A DNA stretch of 64,000 bases from Gemmatimonas sp. (GCF_021298855.1 NZ_JAJTHI010000005.1:62001-126000), one strand, 5' to 3'; numbered from the stretch's first letter, positions 1 to 10,697 are shown. Numbers and translations are program-made. Notes: generated by a model not told the origin, from the sequence alone.

Positions 1-671
1 TCGTCGCCGGCGGCTCCGGTTCGCGAACCGGCAGCGCCGAACTCAAGCAGTTCCGGTGGGTGTCGGGCAAACCGGCGCTGCTGCACAGCGTGCAGGCATT
101 CATGGCGCGCCCCGACGTGGGCGTGGTGGTGGTCGTGCTCCCCAAGGCGTACGCTGCCGATCCGCCGCCCTGGCTGTTTCAGTGCGATGTGGATCGGCTG
201 CTGGTGTCGGTGGGGGGGCGCGAGCGGCACGAGAGCGTCGTGAACGGTCTCGAGGATCTGCCGGAGGAGATCGCGATTGCGGTGGTACACGACGCGGCCC
301 GGCCGTTGATCACCGACGCCACGATCGATCGGGTCATTGCCGAGGCGCGACGCGGGCGTGGTGCCATCGCGGCGCTCCCCGTCGTGGACACGCTCAAGGA
401 AGTCGACGATCAGGGACGCATCGTGCGCACGGTCGATCGGGCGCGCTTGTGGCGGGCCCAGACCCCGCAGGCCTTTCCCCGGGAGATGCTGGAGCAGGCG
501 CATGTTGCCGCGCGACGAGACGGCATTGGCGCCACCGACGACGCGGCCCTCTGCGAGCGGCTCGGCTTCGAAGTGGTGGTGGTGCGTGGCAGCGAACGGG
601 GCATGAAGATCACGGAAGAGGCCGACTTCGCTCGCGCCGACGCGCTCAGCCTGCTGTCGGACGAACCGTGA
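1..671 (+). CDS. ispD: IspD, 2-C-methyl-D-erythritol 4-phosphate cytidylyltransferase (5' end missing)
   Basis: Transfers CMP from CTP to methylerythritol phosphate, step 3 of the MEP isoprenoid pathway, in the cytosol. The open frame runs from base 3 and shows the family nucleotide-binding start (AGGSGSRTG followed by LKQF), so only the first few residues lie outside the window. A GTG at 60 is internal and should not be taken as the start. Further family blocks are visible: VVHDAARPLI, the VVDTLKEVD region, RLWRAQTPQAF and GMKITEEADFARADAL near the C-terminus. About 222 residues are visible. The TGA stop overlaps the ATG of the next gene (TGATG). The partner enzyme IspF is encoded about 48 kb downstream rather than next door or fused. 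Confidence 0.93.
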   Translation, partial: VAGGSGSRTGSAELKQFRWVSGKPALLHSVQAFMARPDVGVVVVVLPKAYAADPPPWLFQCDVDRLLVSVGGRERHESVVNGLEDLPEEIAIAVVHDAARPLITDATIDRVIAEARRGRGAIAALPVVDTLKEVDDQGRIVRTVDRARLWRAQTPQAFPREMLEQAHVAARRDGIGATDDAALCERLGFEVVVVRGSERGMKITEEADFARADALSLLSDEP

Positions 672-1351
672 TGTCGTGGGCCGATCGCAGCGGGATGACC
701 GTGCCGTTCTGGTCTCCGGCGGAGATCGACGGTGCGCTGCGTGGGATCGTGGCACACCTCGCGGAGCGACGTGTGCTGGCGTACCCCACGGAAACGGTCT
801 ACGGGTTCGGGACCGCGGTCGATCAGGCGTCCATCGACGCGCTCGTTCGCATGAAGGGGCGTCCGCCAGGAAAGCCGTTTCTGCTGCTCATTGGCGACCC
901 TCAGCAGGTGCATCGGCTCGACCTGCACCTGCCGCCTTATGCGGCGCATCTGGCCGCGCGCTTCTGGCCCGGTCCGCTCACCCTGGTACTCCGTGGCGGC
1001 GACGGGAGGGTCCCGCCGCGTTTGCGCGGTCCCGAAGGCGGTGTCGCGGTCCGCTTCACGCCGCATGCCGGCCTGCAGCGCCTGCTGCGCTTCTACGGCG
1101 AGCCGATCACCAGCACGAGTGCCAACCGACCGGGGGTCCCGCCCGCCATGGCGGCATCGGAAATCATCGCGCAGTGGCCCGAGGAGATTCGGGCGGGGCT
1201 CCTGCATGTGCTGGACGGCGGGCGGCTGGTCCCGTCCGCGCCCTCCACGGTCGTGGACTGCACCGGCCGCCGGCCACGTATCATTCGTCCCGGAGTCCTG
1301 TCGGCGCCTGTGCTGCGCACCATCGTCCCCGATCTGGTGGGAGATACCTGA
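671..1351 (+). CDS. tsaC: Sua5/YrdC/TsaC family L-threonylcarbamoyladenylate synthase
   Basis: Makes threonylcarbamoyl-AMP from threonine, bicarbonate and ATP for the t6A37 modification of ANN-decoding tRNAs. At 226 residues it has the single YrdC domain without the long Sua5 C-terminal domain. Visible motifs are YPTETVYGFG near residue 36, KGRPPGKPF, the RFWPGPLTLVL block, PITSTSANRPG and the closing SAPSTVVD segment. The ATG at 671 overlaps the ispD stop; a second in-frame ATG at 695 is possible. Its stop overlaps the ATG of the phosphatase downstream, so the two are likely translationally coupled. A Sua5 gene beside a YwlE-type phosphatase gene resembles the ywlC/ywlE neighbourhood of Bacillus. 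Confidence 0.93.
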   Translation: MSWADRSGMTVPFWSPAEIDGALRGIVAHLAERRVLAYPTETVYGFGTAVDQASIDALVRMKGRPPGKPFLLLIGDPQQVHRLDLHLPPYAAHLAARFWPGPLTLVLRGGDGRVPPRLRGPEGGVAVRFTPHAGLQRLLRFYGEPITSTSANRPGVPPAMAASEIIAQWPEEIRAGLLHVLDGGRLVPSAPSTVVDCTGRRPRIIRPGVLSAPVLRTIVPDLVGDT

Positions 1352-1806
1352 TGCATCTGCTCTTCGTGTGCACCGGCAATACCTGTCGCAGTCCCATGGC
1401 CGAAGTCATCGCGCGGCGCCTGTTTGCCGAGCGCGACGTGGCGGACGTGACGATCAGCAGTGCGGGCACAAGCGCCTGGCCCGGCTCGCCGGCATCTGAC
1501 GGGGCGCTGCTGGTGGCGCTCGAGCACGGCCTTACCCTCGGGGAGCACCGAGCGCGCCAGCTGTCACCGGAGCTGGTGGCGTCGGCGGACCTCATCCTGA
1601 CCATGGGACCGCACCATCTGGAGCGCGCGGAAGCGCTGGGGGGAAGCGGGCGATCGTATCTGCTCACCGGCTTCGTGGGCGGCAAGGGGCGCCCGGTGAG
1701 CGACCCCTTCGGCGGCGATCTCGAGGTGTACCGCGCGACCTACGCGGAGCTCGAGCGGGAGATCGCGGCCATCGTGGAGAAGCTGGCCGAACGGCGTCCG
1801 TCGTGA
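1351..1806 (+). CDS. ywlE: Low-molecular-weight phosphatase, YwlE (protein-arginine phosphatase) type
   Basis: Cytosolic LMW-PTP-fold phosphatase of 151 residues. The P-loop CTGNTCRS begins at Cys7, with Arg13 as the phosphate-binding arginine. The general-acid loop DPFGG has its Asp at 118. From family knowledge, threonine at position 11 in the P-loop and the DPFGG loop are hallmarks of Bacillus YwlE, which hydrolyses phosphoarginine; tyrosine phosphatases usually have a bulky aliphatic residue there. Arginine specificity is therefore inferred and would need a protein-arginine kinase elsewhere in the genome. The gene overlaps the TsaC stop by one base and lies 16 bp before aroE. Confidence 0.85.
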   Translation: MHLLFVCTGNTCRSPMAEVIARRLFAERDVADVTISSAGTSAWPGSPASDGALLVALEHGLTLGEHRARQLSPELVASADLILTMGPHHLERAEALGGSGRSYLLTGFVGGKGRPVSDPFGGDLEVYRATYAELEREIAAIVEKLAERRPS

Positions 1807-1822
1807 ACCAGCGCGGGTAACG

Positions 1823-2694
1823 ATGCGCGAGGTCGTCGAGCCGCGAGCGCGGGACGCGCCGTCCGCGCTGGTCATCATGGGGGAACCGGTGGCGCGGTCG
1901 CTGTCGCCGACCTTTCAGAATGCGGCCCTGCGCCATGCCGGACGCGCCGTCGAGTACACGCGTTGCGAGGTGGCCTCCGCGGCGCTGGGGCAGACGGTGG
2001 GCGCGATGCGGCATGCCCGCACGGGCGGCAACGTCACGATGCCGCACAAGGAGGCCATGTTCGCGCTTGCCGCGCACACGACCGCGGCCGCGGAGCGTAC
2101 GCGCGCGGTGAACACCTTCTGGTGGGACGGTGACGCGCTGGTGGGACACAACACCGACGTGGACGGGGTTTCGGCCACGGTGGCCGCTCTGTGCAGCCGT
2201 GGTCTCCAGGGGGACGTGGTGGTTCTGGGGGCGGGCGGCGCGGCGGCGGCGGTGCTGGTGGCGCTGGCCCAGTCGCCCCTGACGCGCGACGCCCGGGTGC
2301 TGGTCGTCTCGCGTACCCGCTCGCGCGCCGAGCGGTTGGTGGCGCTGGCCGGCGGCCGGACCGCGGTGCTGGCGCGCGTGAGCGATGCGCCCTGGACCCG
2401 GGCGGGGCTGGTGGTGAATGCCACGCCGGCGGGGATGCACGACAGCGACGACGTGCCGGTGCCGGTGGAGTACCTCCGCCCGAACACGGCGGTCTTCGAT
2501 CTGGTCTACCGTCGTGAGGGGACCGCATGGGTCCGTGAGGCCAAGGCGCGGGGGCTGCCCGCCGAAGACGGGCTGCGCATGTTGGTGGAGCAGGGCGCCG
2601 CCGCGTACACCTGCTGGTTTGGCGAGCCACCGTCGCGTGATGTGATGTGGCAGGCGTTGGATGTACCACGCCCGGACGCCCACGCGCCACGGCC

Positions 2695-2698
<4 letters not shown>
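1823..2698 (+). CDS. aroE: Shikimate 5-dehydrogenase
   Basis: NADPH-dependent reduction of 3-dehydroshikimate to shikimate in aromatic amino acid synthesis. The 291-residue protein shows the substrate-binding SLSPTFQ block near residue 30, GNVTMPHKEAM with the catalytic lysine, NTDVDG with the catalytic aspartate, the Rossmann loop [21 protein letters not shown] and the C-terminal DLVYRREGT and EDGLRMLVEQGA segments. The usual His before the Ser-x-Ser-Pro motif is Arg here, and the usual His-Asn after it reads Gln-Asn; neither is a catalytic residue. The start ATG at 1823 follows the phosphatase stop by 16 bp. The stop overlaps a GTG start of the comF-like gene. Confidence 0.92.
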
Positions 2699-4604
<1,906 letters not shown>

Positions 4605-4655
4605 TCCCGGTATCGCGTCCTCCGCGTCCGGGCTGGCGCGGCGGATGCGGAGTCA

Positions 4656-4698
4656 CGGAGGCCGCAGAGTTCACCTCACGGGCACTCTGCGGCCTCCG
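4656..4698 (+). repeat. Perfect 15-bp inverted repeat between gap and pgk
   Basis: Arms CGGAGGCCGCAGAGT (4656-4670) and ACTCTGCGGCCTCCG (4684-4698) are exact reverse complements separated by a 13-nt loop. No T-run follows, so this is not a classical intrinsic terminator. It ends 26 bp before the pgk ATG and sits in the 120-bp gap-pgk spacer. Possible roles are an mRNA-stabilising hairpin, an attenuator tuning pgk relative to gap, or a copy of a dispersed extragenic palindrome. I see no second copy in this window. Confidence 0.8.
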
Positions 4699-4724
4699 CG
4701 CCGTTGCCCTCCCTTCGACTTCTG

Positions 4725-5921
4725 ATGAATACCAAGACCATTCGTGACCTGTCGCCGGCCGAGCTCCACGGCAGGCGCGCGCTCGTGCGCGTGGACTTCA
4801 ACGTGCCGCTCGATGAGGCCGGCCGCGTCGCCGACGACACCCGCATCGTGGCCGCCCTGCCGACGATCACCGCGCTGCTCGACGGGGGGGCCAGCGTCGT
4901 GCTGATGGCGCACTTCGGTCGGCCCAAGGGGGCACCTGACCCTCGGTATACGCTGGCGCCGGTGGCCGCGCGGCTGGCCGAACTGTTGCCGCGTCCCGTG
5001 CACTTTCTCGACGTGACCGTCGGCGAGCGTGCGGTGGAAGCGACGCAGAATCTGGCGTCGGGTGAAGTGCTGCTGCTCGAAAACACGCGGTTCCTCGCCG
5101 GCGAGGAGAAGAACGAGGAAGCGCTGTCGTACCAGATGGCACAGCTGGGCGATTTCTACGTGAACGACGCCTTTGGCGCGGCACACCGCGCCCATGCCAG
5201 CACGGCGGGGGTGGCCAAGTTCTGTCGTCCGGCCGTGGCCGGACTGCTGATGGAGAAGGAACTGGCCTATCTGGGGGGGGCGCTGGCGGCGCCGCAGCGG
5301 CCGTTCGTGGCCATCCTCGGCGGCTCCAAGATCAGCGGCAAGATCGACGTGGTGGAGGCGCTGCTGCCCAAGGTGGACACGCTCCTCATTGGCGGTGCCA
5401 TGGCCTGCACCTTCTTCCGGGCCATGGGGTTCGAAACGGGGACCTCGCTGGTGGAACCCGATCGCCTCGAGATGGCCAAGGATCTGCTCGCGCGCGCCGG
5501 TGACAAGCTGGTGCTTCCGGAGGACGCCACGATTGCGCCGGCCATGGACGCGGGCGCGCAGGCGAGCGCCGTGGATCGTGACGCCATCCCTGTCGGTCAG
5601 GCCATGTTCGACATCGGTCCGAAGAGCGTGGCGCGGTACTGTGCGCTCGTGGAAGGAGCGCGCACCGTGCTCTGGAACGGCCCCATGGGGGTCTTCGAGA
5701 AGCCCCCATTCGATGCCGGAACCCGGGCCGTTGCCGAAGCCATGGCCAGGGCCACCGGACTGGGCGCCACCACGATCATTGGCGGCGGCGACAGCGCGGC
5801 GGCGGTAGCGGACGCGGGGCTGGACGCGCAGATGAGCCACGTGTCAACCGGCGGCGGTGCGTCGCTGGAATTCCTCGAAGGCAAGGACCTTCCCGGTGTC
5901 AGCGCGCTCGACGCGCGCTGA
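4725..5921 (+). CDS. pgk: Phosphoglycerate kinase
   Basis: Transfers phosphate from 1,3-bisphosphoglycerate to ADP. The chosen start ATG at 4725 gives 398 residues beginning MNTKTIRDL; an in-frame TTG at 4704 would add seven residues overlapping the hairpin arm and is not preferred. Family motifs seen are [19 protein letters not shown], the N-domain [22 protein letters not shown], the [10 protein letters not shown] segment and the C-terminal nucleotide-binding WNGPMGVFE and GGGDSAAA. It lies between gap and tpiA, the next two glycolytic enzymes in reaction order around triose phosphate. Confidence 0.97.
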   Translation: MNTKTIRDLSPAELHGRRALVRVDFNVPLDEAGRVADDTRIVAALPTITALLDGGASVVLMAHFGRPKGAPDPRYTLAPVAARLAELLPRPVHFLDVTVGERAVEATQNLASGEVLLLENTRFLAGEEKNEEALSYQMAQLGDFYVNDAFGAAHRAHASTAGVAKFCRPAVAGLLMEKELAYLGGALAAPQRPFVAILGGSKISGKIDVVEALLPKVDTLLIGGAMACTFFRAMGFETGTSLVEPDRLEMAKDLLARAGDKLVLPEDATIAPAMDAGAQASAVDRDAIPVGQAMFDIGPKSVARYCALVEGARTVLWNGPMGVFEKPPFDAGTRAVAEAMARATGLGATTIIGGGDSAAAVADAGLDAQMSHVSTGGGASLEFLEGKDLPGVSALDAR

Positions 5922-5948
5922 CCGCCGTTCTTTCTCCCGGATTCATTC

Positions 5949-6704
5949 ATGCATCGCAAGCCGGTCCTCGCGGCCAACTGGAAGCTCAATCACACCCCCA
6001 ACGATGCCCGCGCTTTCCTGCAGCGGTTTCTCGCGCAGGTGCCCAAGCTCAACGAGCGAACGCTGGTCTTCTTCCCGTCGGCCATGACCGTGGGCACCGT
6101 CATCGAGGGGCTGAAGGACCGCCCCGAAATCTGGGTGGGCGTGCAGAACGTGCACGGGGAGGCGCAGGGGGCCTTCACCGGAGAAAATTCCGTCCTCATG
6201 GCCCGCGACATCGGCGCACGGGTCGTCCTGGTAGGGCATTCGGAACGCCGGCACGTGTTCGGTGAGACGGATGCGCAGACCACCAAGAAGATGGCTTTGA
6301 TCGCGCAGGCTCGCCTTACCCCGATGCTGTGCGTGGGAGAGACGCTCGAGGAACGCGAGGCGGGGCGCACCGGCGAGGTGGTGGAGCGGCAGTTGGCTGC
6401 TAGCCTGGCCGAATTGGAGGACGCGCAGGTCGCCGGCATCATGCTGGCCTACGAGCCGGTCTGGGCGATCGGCACGGGACGTACCGCGACCCCGGCCGAC
6501 GCGTCCGAGATTCACGGGGTGCTGCGCCGGGCCCTTGCCTCGCGCGTCGGCGACAAGGCCGCAGCGGGCATCCCCATTCTCTACGGCGGGTCCGTGAACC
6601 GCGGCAATGCCACCCAACTGCTTGCGGCCCCCGATGTGGACGGCTTGCTGGTCGGCGGTGCCTCGCTCGACGCGGACAGCTGGGCGAGCATCGTGCGCGC
6701 CTGA
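5949..6704 (+). CDS. tpiA: Triosephosphate isomerase
   Basis: Interconverts dihydroxyacetone phosphate and glyceraldehyde 3-phosphate. It is 251 residues with all catalytic residues visible: Lys12 in AANWKLN, His97 in GHSERR and Glu169 in [11 protein letters not shown]. The phosphate loop YGGSVN and the LLVGGASL segment close the barrel. The start ATG at 5949 lies 27 bp after pgk, so co-transcription is likely. A stem-loop follows the stop before secG. Confidence 0.97.
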   Translation: MHRKPVLAANWKLNHTPNDARAFLQRFLAQVPKLNERTLVFFPSAMTVGTVIEGLKDRPEIWVGVQNVHGEAQGAFTGENSVLMARDIGARVVLVGHSERRHVFGETDAQTTKKMALIAQARLTPMLCVGETLEEREAGRTGEVVERQLAASLAELEDAQVAGIMLAYEPVWAIGTGRTATPADASEIHGVLRRALASRVGDKAAAGIPILYGGSVNRGNATQLLAAPDVDGLLVGGASLDADSWASIVRA

Positions 6705-6734
6705 CAGGCCGCTGGGCCGCGTCGCCTGAGCGGC

Positions 6735-6767
6735 GGGGCAAGCGCTGACGGCGAAAGCACTTGCCCC
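6735..6767 (+). terminator. Stem-loop after tpiA, terminator-like without a T-run
   Basis: Arms 6735-6746 (GGGGCAAGCGCT) and 6756-6767 (AGCACTTGCCCC) pair over 11 of 12 positions with one C/A mismatch and a 9-nt loop. The following bases are GC-rich, so it may be a processing or stability hairpin rather than a Rho-independent terminator. The remaining spacer to secG (to 6858) contains a second small hairpin (GCAGCGG 6798-6804 with CCGCTGC 6810-6816). Confidence 0.5.
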
Positions 6768-6858
6768 GGCCGCACGACTCGGCGATTTTACGAGGCTGCA
6801 GCGGATTCCCCGCTGCTCCAACTCTCGGTCATTCGTACCGGAACTCCGGCTCCGCGAC

Positions 6859-7254
6859 ATGTACACGTTTCTGCTGATCCTGCTCATCCTCGACGCCGTC
6901 GTGCTCGCCGTGGCGGTCCTCCTCCAGTCGGGCAAGGGGGGCGGTCTGGCTGCCAGCTTCGGCGGAGCGAGTTCCTCGTCCGATTCGCTCATCGGGACAC
7001 GTCAGGCGGGCAATCTGCTCACCAAGGCGTCGTGGTGGTGCGGGGGCATCTTCCTTGGGCTCGCGTTCATCCTGCAGATCATGTCGAGCCGTTCGGCGGC
7101 GCCCAAGTCGGTGCTCGACAAGCTCGCCGCGCCAGCGGCGGCGCCTGCTGCACCGGCGGGTGGCAATCGCACCGCCGCGCCAGCAGCGCCGCTGACCCAG
7201 CAGGCGGCACCGGCCACACCGGCCGCGCCCGCCTCGCCAGACAGCAGCAAGTAA
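6859..7254 (+). CDS. secG: SecG preprotein translocase subunit
   Basis: Small membrane partner of SecYE. The 131-residue protein has a first transmembrane helix from about residue 2 to 22 (TFLLILLILDAVVLAVAVLL), the conserved QSGKGGGLAASFGG loop and a second helix near 58-75 (CGGIFLGLAFILQIM). The C-terminal 50 residues are an Ala/Pro-rich tail ending in PDSSK, longer than in the smallest SecG proteins and likely disordered. The ATG at 6859 is preceded by a 154-bp spacer. The stop is 4 bp before the GTG start of carA. Confidence 0.93.
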   Translation: MYTFLLILLILDAVVLAVAVLLQSGKGGGLAASFGGASSSSDSLIGTRQAGNLLTKASWWCGGIFLGLAFILQIMSSRSAAPKSVLDKLAAPAAAPAAPAGGNRTAAPAAPLTQQAAPATPAAPASPDSSK

Positions 7255-7260
7255 GCCGAG

Positions 7261-8373
7261 GTGGCTACGCTGTCGCAGAAGGGGTTCCTCCTCCTCGAGG
7301 ACGGAACCCTTTTTCACGGCCGGCTCGTGGGGCCCGCTGAGCCGACGGTTGCGGAGGTCGTCTTCACGACCAACATGACCGGCTATCAGGAGACGTTTTC
7401 CGATCCGTCCTTCCGGGGGCAGATCGTCGTCATGACCGCGCCGCAGATCGGGAACTACGGCATCAATGCCGAAGACCCCGAGTCGGCGCGCCCGCAGGTT
7501 GCCGGCGTGATCTGCCGTGAGCTGTCCCCTACCTACTCCAACTGGCGCGCCACCGGCAGCCTGCCCGAGTGGCTGGGCGGCGCCTCGGTGCCGGTGCTGA
7601 CCGAGGTCGACACGCGTCGGCTCACCAAGCATTTGCGCAGCGTCGGGGTCATGCGCGGGGTGATCGGGGCAGGGGAGACGCCCGGCAAGGACGCTCTGGC
7701 TGCGCTTGATGCATGTCCCAGCATGGCCGGACTCGATCTGGCGTCGGTGGTGTCCACGCGCGAGCCCTACGAATGGGGCCAGGCCAATGCGCCGTATCAC
7801 GTCGTGGCGTACGACTACGGCATCAAGCGCAACATTCTGCGCCTCCTTGATGCGCACGGCATTCGCGTAACCGTGGTGCCATCGGACATGCCGGCCCACG
7901 ATGTGCTCGCCATGAACCCCGACGGGGTCTTCCTTTCCAATGGTCCCGGCGACCCGGAGGCGGTGACTTACGCCCCCGCGGCAATCAGGGAGATCGCGGA
8001 GCAGCGCGTTCCCATGTTCGGAATATGCCTGGGGCATCAGCTGCTCGGCATCAGCTTTGGCGGGCACACGGCAAAAATGCCCTTCGGACATCGGGGTGGG
8101 AATCAGCCGGTCAAGGATCTGGAAACCGGCCAGGTGCTCATCACTTCGCAGAACCACGGGTTTGCAGTGGTCGGCTCGCCCGAGGGGGTCGAAGGGGCGC
8201 CGGATCTGGCGGTCACGCACATCAACCTGAACGACGGAACGGTGGAGGGGCTCAAGCATCGGCACCTTCCAGTGTTCGCCGTCCAGTACCATCCCGAGGC
8301 GGCGCCTGGTCCTCATGATGCGGTTCCGCTATTCGACCAGTTTCTCAAGGCTTTGAGAAATCGTCGAGGGTGA
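7261..8373 (+). CDS. carA: Carbamoyl-phosphate synthase small (glutaminase) subunit
   Basis: Hydrolyses glutamine and channels ammonia to the large subunit CarB for carbamoyl phosphate used in arginine and pyrimidine synthesis. It has 370 residues from the GTG at 7261. The N-terminal CarA domain includes [13 protein letters not shown] and the C-terminal class I amidotransferase domain has the nucleophile Cys256 in GICLGHQ plus the His-Glu pair in QYHPEA. carB is not adjacent; the next gene is an HU-family gene with its own promoter, so the large subunit must be encoded elsewhere. Confidence 0.95.
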   Translation: MATLSQKGFLLLEDGTLFHGRLVGPAEPTVAEVVFTTNMTGYQETFSDPSFRGQIVVMTAPQIGNYGINAEDPESARPQVAGVICRELSPTYSNWRATGSLPEWLGGASVPVLTEVDTRRLTKHLRSVGVMRGVIGAGETPGKDALAALDACPSMAGLDLASVVSTREPYEWGQANAPYHVVAYDYGIKRNILRLLDAHGIRVTVVPSDMPAHDVLAMNPDGVFLSNGPGDPEAVTYAPAAIREIAEQRVPMFGICLGHQLLGISFGGHTAKMPFGHRGGNQPVKDLETGQVLITSQNHGFAVVGSPEGVEGAPDLAVTHINLNDGTVEGLKHRHLPVFAVQYHPEAAPGPHDAVPLFDQFLKALRNRRG

Positions 8374-8387
8374 GATGGCCCAAACGC

Positions 8388-8416
8388 TTGACTGATAAGC
8401 ACTAAGGCCATACGTT
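8388..8416 (+). promoter_or_regulatory. Predicted promoter of the HU-family gene (TTGACT-17-TACGTT)
   Basis: A -35 box TTGACT (8388-8393), a 17-bp spacer and a -10 box TACGTT (8411-8416) lie 80 bp before the hup start. The leader that follows contains a stem-loop with arms GCACCGAGCC (8438-8447) and GGCTTGGTGC (8450-8459), which could affect translation or stability. Confidence 0.5.
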
Positions 8417-8496
8417 CGCTGTCGCAATGCTTCGCGGGCACCGAGCCGTGGCTTGGTGCTCGTGGCGTTTCTGCCCTGAATCTCTCCGCCCGCAAC

Positions 8497-8841
8497 ATGA
8501 CCAAAGCCGATCTGGTCGAGAACGTCACGGCTCGTATCGCCCGAACCGCCGGTCCGACCATCTCCAAGAAGGACTGTGCACGCGTCGTGGATGCGTTCCT
8601 CGATGCCATAAAGGAAGCGCTTCAGGAGCAGAAGAACATCGAGGTCCGCGGCTTCGGTACCTTCAAGATCCGCCAGCGGAAGACCCGCATGGCGCGCAAT
8701 CCGCGCACGGGGTCACCGGTCGAGGTGTCGGCGCGCCCGGTGCCGGTGTTCAAGCCCAGCAAGGAACTGCGCGCCATGGTAGCCGGTATCGAGGCCCATC
8801 TGCTCGACGATGACGGGGACGACGATCTGCACGACAGCTGA
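8497..8841 (+). CDS. hup: HU/IHF-family DNA-binding protein
   Basis: Nucleoid-associated histone-like protein of 114 residues. Core HU features are MTKADLVENV at the start, the IEVRGFGTFKIRQRK beta-saddle and the DNA-contacting arm tip RNPRTG (residues 67-72), followed by KPSKELRAMV. It is longer than the usual 90-95 residues because of an acidic tail (DDDGDDDLHDS) that could compete with DNA for the basic arms. The single gene is flanked by a promoter and a strong terminator, so it is probably monocistronic. HU and IHF subunits cannot be told apart with confidence here. Confidence 0.92.
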   Translation: MTKADLVENVTARIARTAGPTISKKDCARVVDAFLDAIKEALQEQKNIEVRGFGTFKIRQRKTRMARNPRTGSPVEVSARPVPVFKPSKELRAMVAGIEAHLLDDDGDDDLHDS

Positions 8842-8870
8842 GCCGTGCGCGCCGCCACCTCAGCGGTTCC

Positions 8871-8906
8871 GGGTCCCCGATCTGCGATCGGGGGCCCTTT
8901 CTTCTT
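8871..8906 (+). terminator. Rho-independent terminator after the HU-family gene
   Basis: A 12-bp stem with one G-U pair, GGGTCCCCGATC (8871-8882) and GATCGGGGGCCC (8886-8897), has a 3-nt loop and is followed by the T-rich TTTCTTCTT. This is the clearest intrinsic terminator in the window. Confidence 0.85.
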
Positions 8907-8973
8907 CGGTGAGGCCCTCCGCGAGCTATGGCGTGGAACGCGGCGGCGCTCCACGTACTATCTTGCGAAGGTC

Positions 8974-9216
8974 ATGACCGTCCCCGTTCTGCTCTTCGCC
9001 TCGTATGCCGACGCGTTCGGCACCCGGAAGCTGCTCGTGCCGGTCCAGGCACCCTGCGTGGTTGCCGATCTGGTGGCTGCGCTGCGGACCATGCCAGGGG
9101 GAGACCGACTGCCGGCATCCCCGCTGGTGGCAGTAAACCAGACGTTTGCCGCCCCAGACCGGGTTATTGGTGCCGCCGACGAGGTCGCGCTGATTCCCCC
9201 CGTTGCCGGCGGATGA
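8974..9216 (+). CDS. moaD: MoaD, molybdopterin synthase sulfur-carrier subunit
   Basis: Ubiquitin-like sulfur carrier for molybdopterin synthase. The ATG at 8974 gives 80 residues ending VALIPPVAGG; the terminal Gly-Gly is the site that becomes a thiocarboxylate. An open frame extends upstream but overlaps the hup terminator. A TATCTT sequence at 8959-8964 ends only 9 bp before the ATG, so a transcript from it would have almost no leader. First gene of moaD-moaE-moaA; the ATG of moaE follows 4 bp after the stop. Confidence 0.9.
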   Translation: MTVPVLLFASYADAFGTRKLLVPVQAPCVVADLVAALRTMPGGDRLPASPLVAVNQTFAAPDRVIGAADEVALIPPVAGG

Positions 9217-9220
9217 ACGG

Positions 9221-9694
9221 ATGAGTTCGCGCACGGAAACGGGTGTGCTGCACGCGGCAATCGTCACGGCCCCCATCGATGTCGGGCACCTCATTACGAG
9301 GGCACAGGCCGCGGGGGTCGGTGCGCTCTCGGTGTTTCTGGGTACCGTGCGTGACCTCAACGAGGGGCGCCCGGTCACCGGCATGGACTACGAAGCGTAC
9401 GAGTCCATGGCGGCCAGTGAACTCGCCGCCGTGGCGCGCGAGGTTTGCGAGGCGTCGCCGGGACTCCGGGTCACCATCGAGCACCGCATTGGGACGCTGG
9501 CCGTCGGCGAGGTGAGCGTGGCCATCGTCGCCGCGCACGCGCACCGCGGCCCCGCGCTCGATGGCGCCCGCGCGATCATCGAGTCGCTCAAGCAGCGCGT
9601 GCCCATCTGGAAGCGTGAGCATTACGTCGACGGGGAGCGGGCGTGGGTCGATCCGACCCGATCGAGCGGCCATCCCGCCCCCCGGGAGCACTGA
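9221..9694 (+). CDS. moaE: MoaE, molybdopterin synthase catalytic subunit
   Basis: Large subunit of molybdopterin synthase, which adds two sulfurs to cyclic pyranopterin monophosphate with MoaD. It is 157 residues from the ATG at 9221. Family features are the FLGTVRD strand, GMDYEAYESMA, IEHRIGTLAVGE, VAAHAHR and the catalytic lysine region SLKQRVPIWKREHY. The stop overlaps the moaA ATG (TGATG), indicating tight coupling. Confidence 0.95.
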   Translation: MSSRTETGVLHAAIVTAPIDVGHLITRAQAAGVGALSVFLGTVRDLNEGRPVTGMDYEAYESMAASELAAVAREVCEASPGLRVTIEHRIGTLAVGEVSVAIVAAHAHRGPALDGARAIIESLKQRVPIWKREHYVDGERAWVDPTRSSGHPAPREH

Positions 9695-10665
9695 TGCGCG
9701 ATCAGTTCGGGCGCAGTATCGAGTATCTGCGCATTTCGGTGACCGACCGCTGCAACTTCCGCTGTCAGTACTGCATGCCGGTCGAGGGGCTGCCGTGGCT
9801 CCCCAAGCAGGAGATCCTGCGTTACGAGGAGATCGTGGAGGTCGTACGGCAGCTGGCGCCGCTCGGCCTGCGCCGACTGCGCATCACGGGCGGGGAACCC
9901 ACCATCCGCCCGGATCTCGTCACGCTGGTGGCGCAGCTCAAGGCCATCGATGGGGTCGAGGACATCGCGCTCTCCACCAACGGCGTGAAGTTGCCGGCCA
10001 TGGCCCAGGAGCTGGCCCGCGCGGGGCTGGACCGCGTGAACATCAGCGCCGACTCGCTGCGCCCCGAGCGGGTGGTCGAAATTGCGCGCCGCGACCTGGG
10101 CTTCGACCTGGTCACGGCGGCCCGCGCGGCGCAGGAGGCCGGGCTCGCGCCCATCAAGATCAACATGGTGGTCATGCGCGGCATCAACGACGACGAGGTC
10201 GTGGAGTTTGCGGCGCTCACCCGGCAGTACCCGTGGCATGTGCGCTTCATCGAGCTCATGCCGGTGGGTGAGCTCCGGGAGCTGACCTGGGATCACGTGG
10301 TGCCCAGCGCCGAGATTCTGGCGCGCGTGCGGACCCTCGGGGCCTTGCACGCGGATGCCGGTCCGGCACGCGGCAATGGGCCGGCCGTCTACCATCGGTT
10401 TGATGGGGCGCCGGGCACCGTGGGCGTGATCACGCCCATGACGCATACGTATTGCTCCACCTGCAATCGCGTGCGCCTGACGGCCGACGGTCGCCTCCGC
10501 ACCTGTCTGTTCGGCGACCATGAGGTACCGCTGCGCGACGCGTTGCGGCGCGGCGAGCCGCTGCGTCCGCTCTTTGAAAAAGCGCTCGCCGAGAAACCCA
10601 AGGAGCACGCCCTGCTGCAGATGCAGGTGGGTGGCCTGCGTGCGTTGAGCCAGGTCGGTGGCTGA
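9694..10665 (+). CDS. moaA: MoaA, GTP 3',8-cyclase (radical SAM)
   Basis: First enzyme of molybdenum cofactor synthesis, converting GTP to 3',8-cyclo-GTP. At 323 residues it carries the N-terminal radical SAM motif CNFRCQYC and RITGGEPTIR, and the C-terminal second cluster motif TYCSTCNRVRLTADGRLRTC. It ends in Gly-Gly (QVGG), the tail known to be needed for activity in MoaA. The ATG at 9694 overlaps the moaE stop and is immediately followed by DQFGRSIEYLRISVTDR. moaC, which completes the step, is not in the window. A 192-bp spacer holding the mdh promoter follows. Confidence 0.96.
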   Translation: MRDQFGRSIEYLRISVTDRCNFRCQYCMPVEGLPWLPKQEILRYEEIVEVVRQLAPLGLRRLRITGGEPTIRPDLVTLVAQLKAIDGVEDIALSTNGVKLPAMAQELARAGLDRVNISADSLRPERVVEIARRDLGFDLVTAARAAQEAGLAPIKINMVVMRGINDDEVVEFAALTRQYPWHVRFIELMPVGELRELTWDHVVPSAEILARVRTLGALHADAGPARGNGPAVYHRFDGAPGTVGVITPMTHTYCSTCNRVRLTADGRLRTCLFGDHEVPLRDALRRGEPLRPLFEKALAEKPKEHALLQMQVGGLRALSQVGG

Positions 10666-10697
10666 TTGTCGAGGCGGATTGGACCGTTTCGTCCGCA

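Noticed and set aside
6761..6789. TTGCCC-17-GATTTT upstream of secG
   Set aside because: The -10 match is poor and the -35 lies inside the arm of the tpiA hairpin. Not strong enough to list as a promoter.
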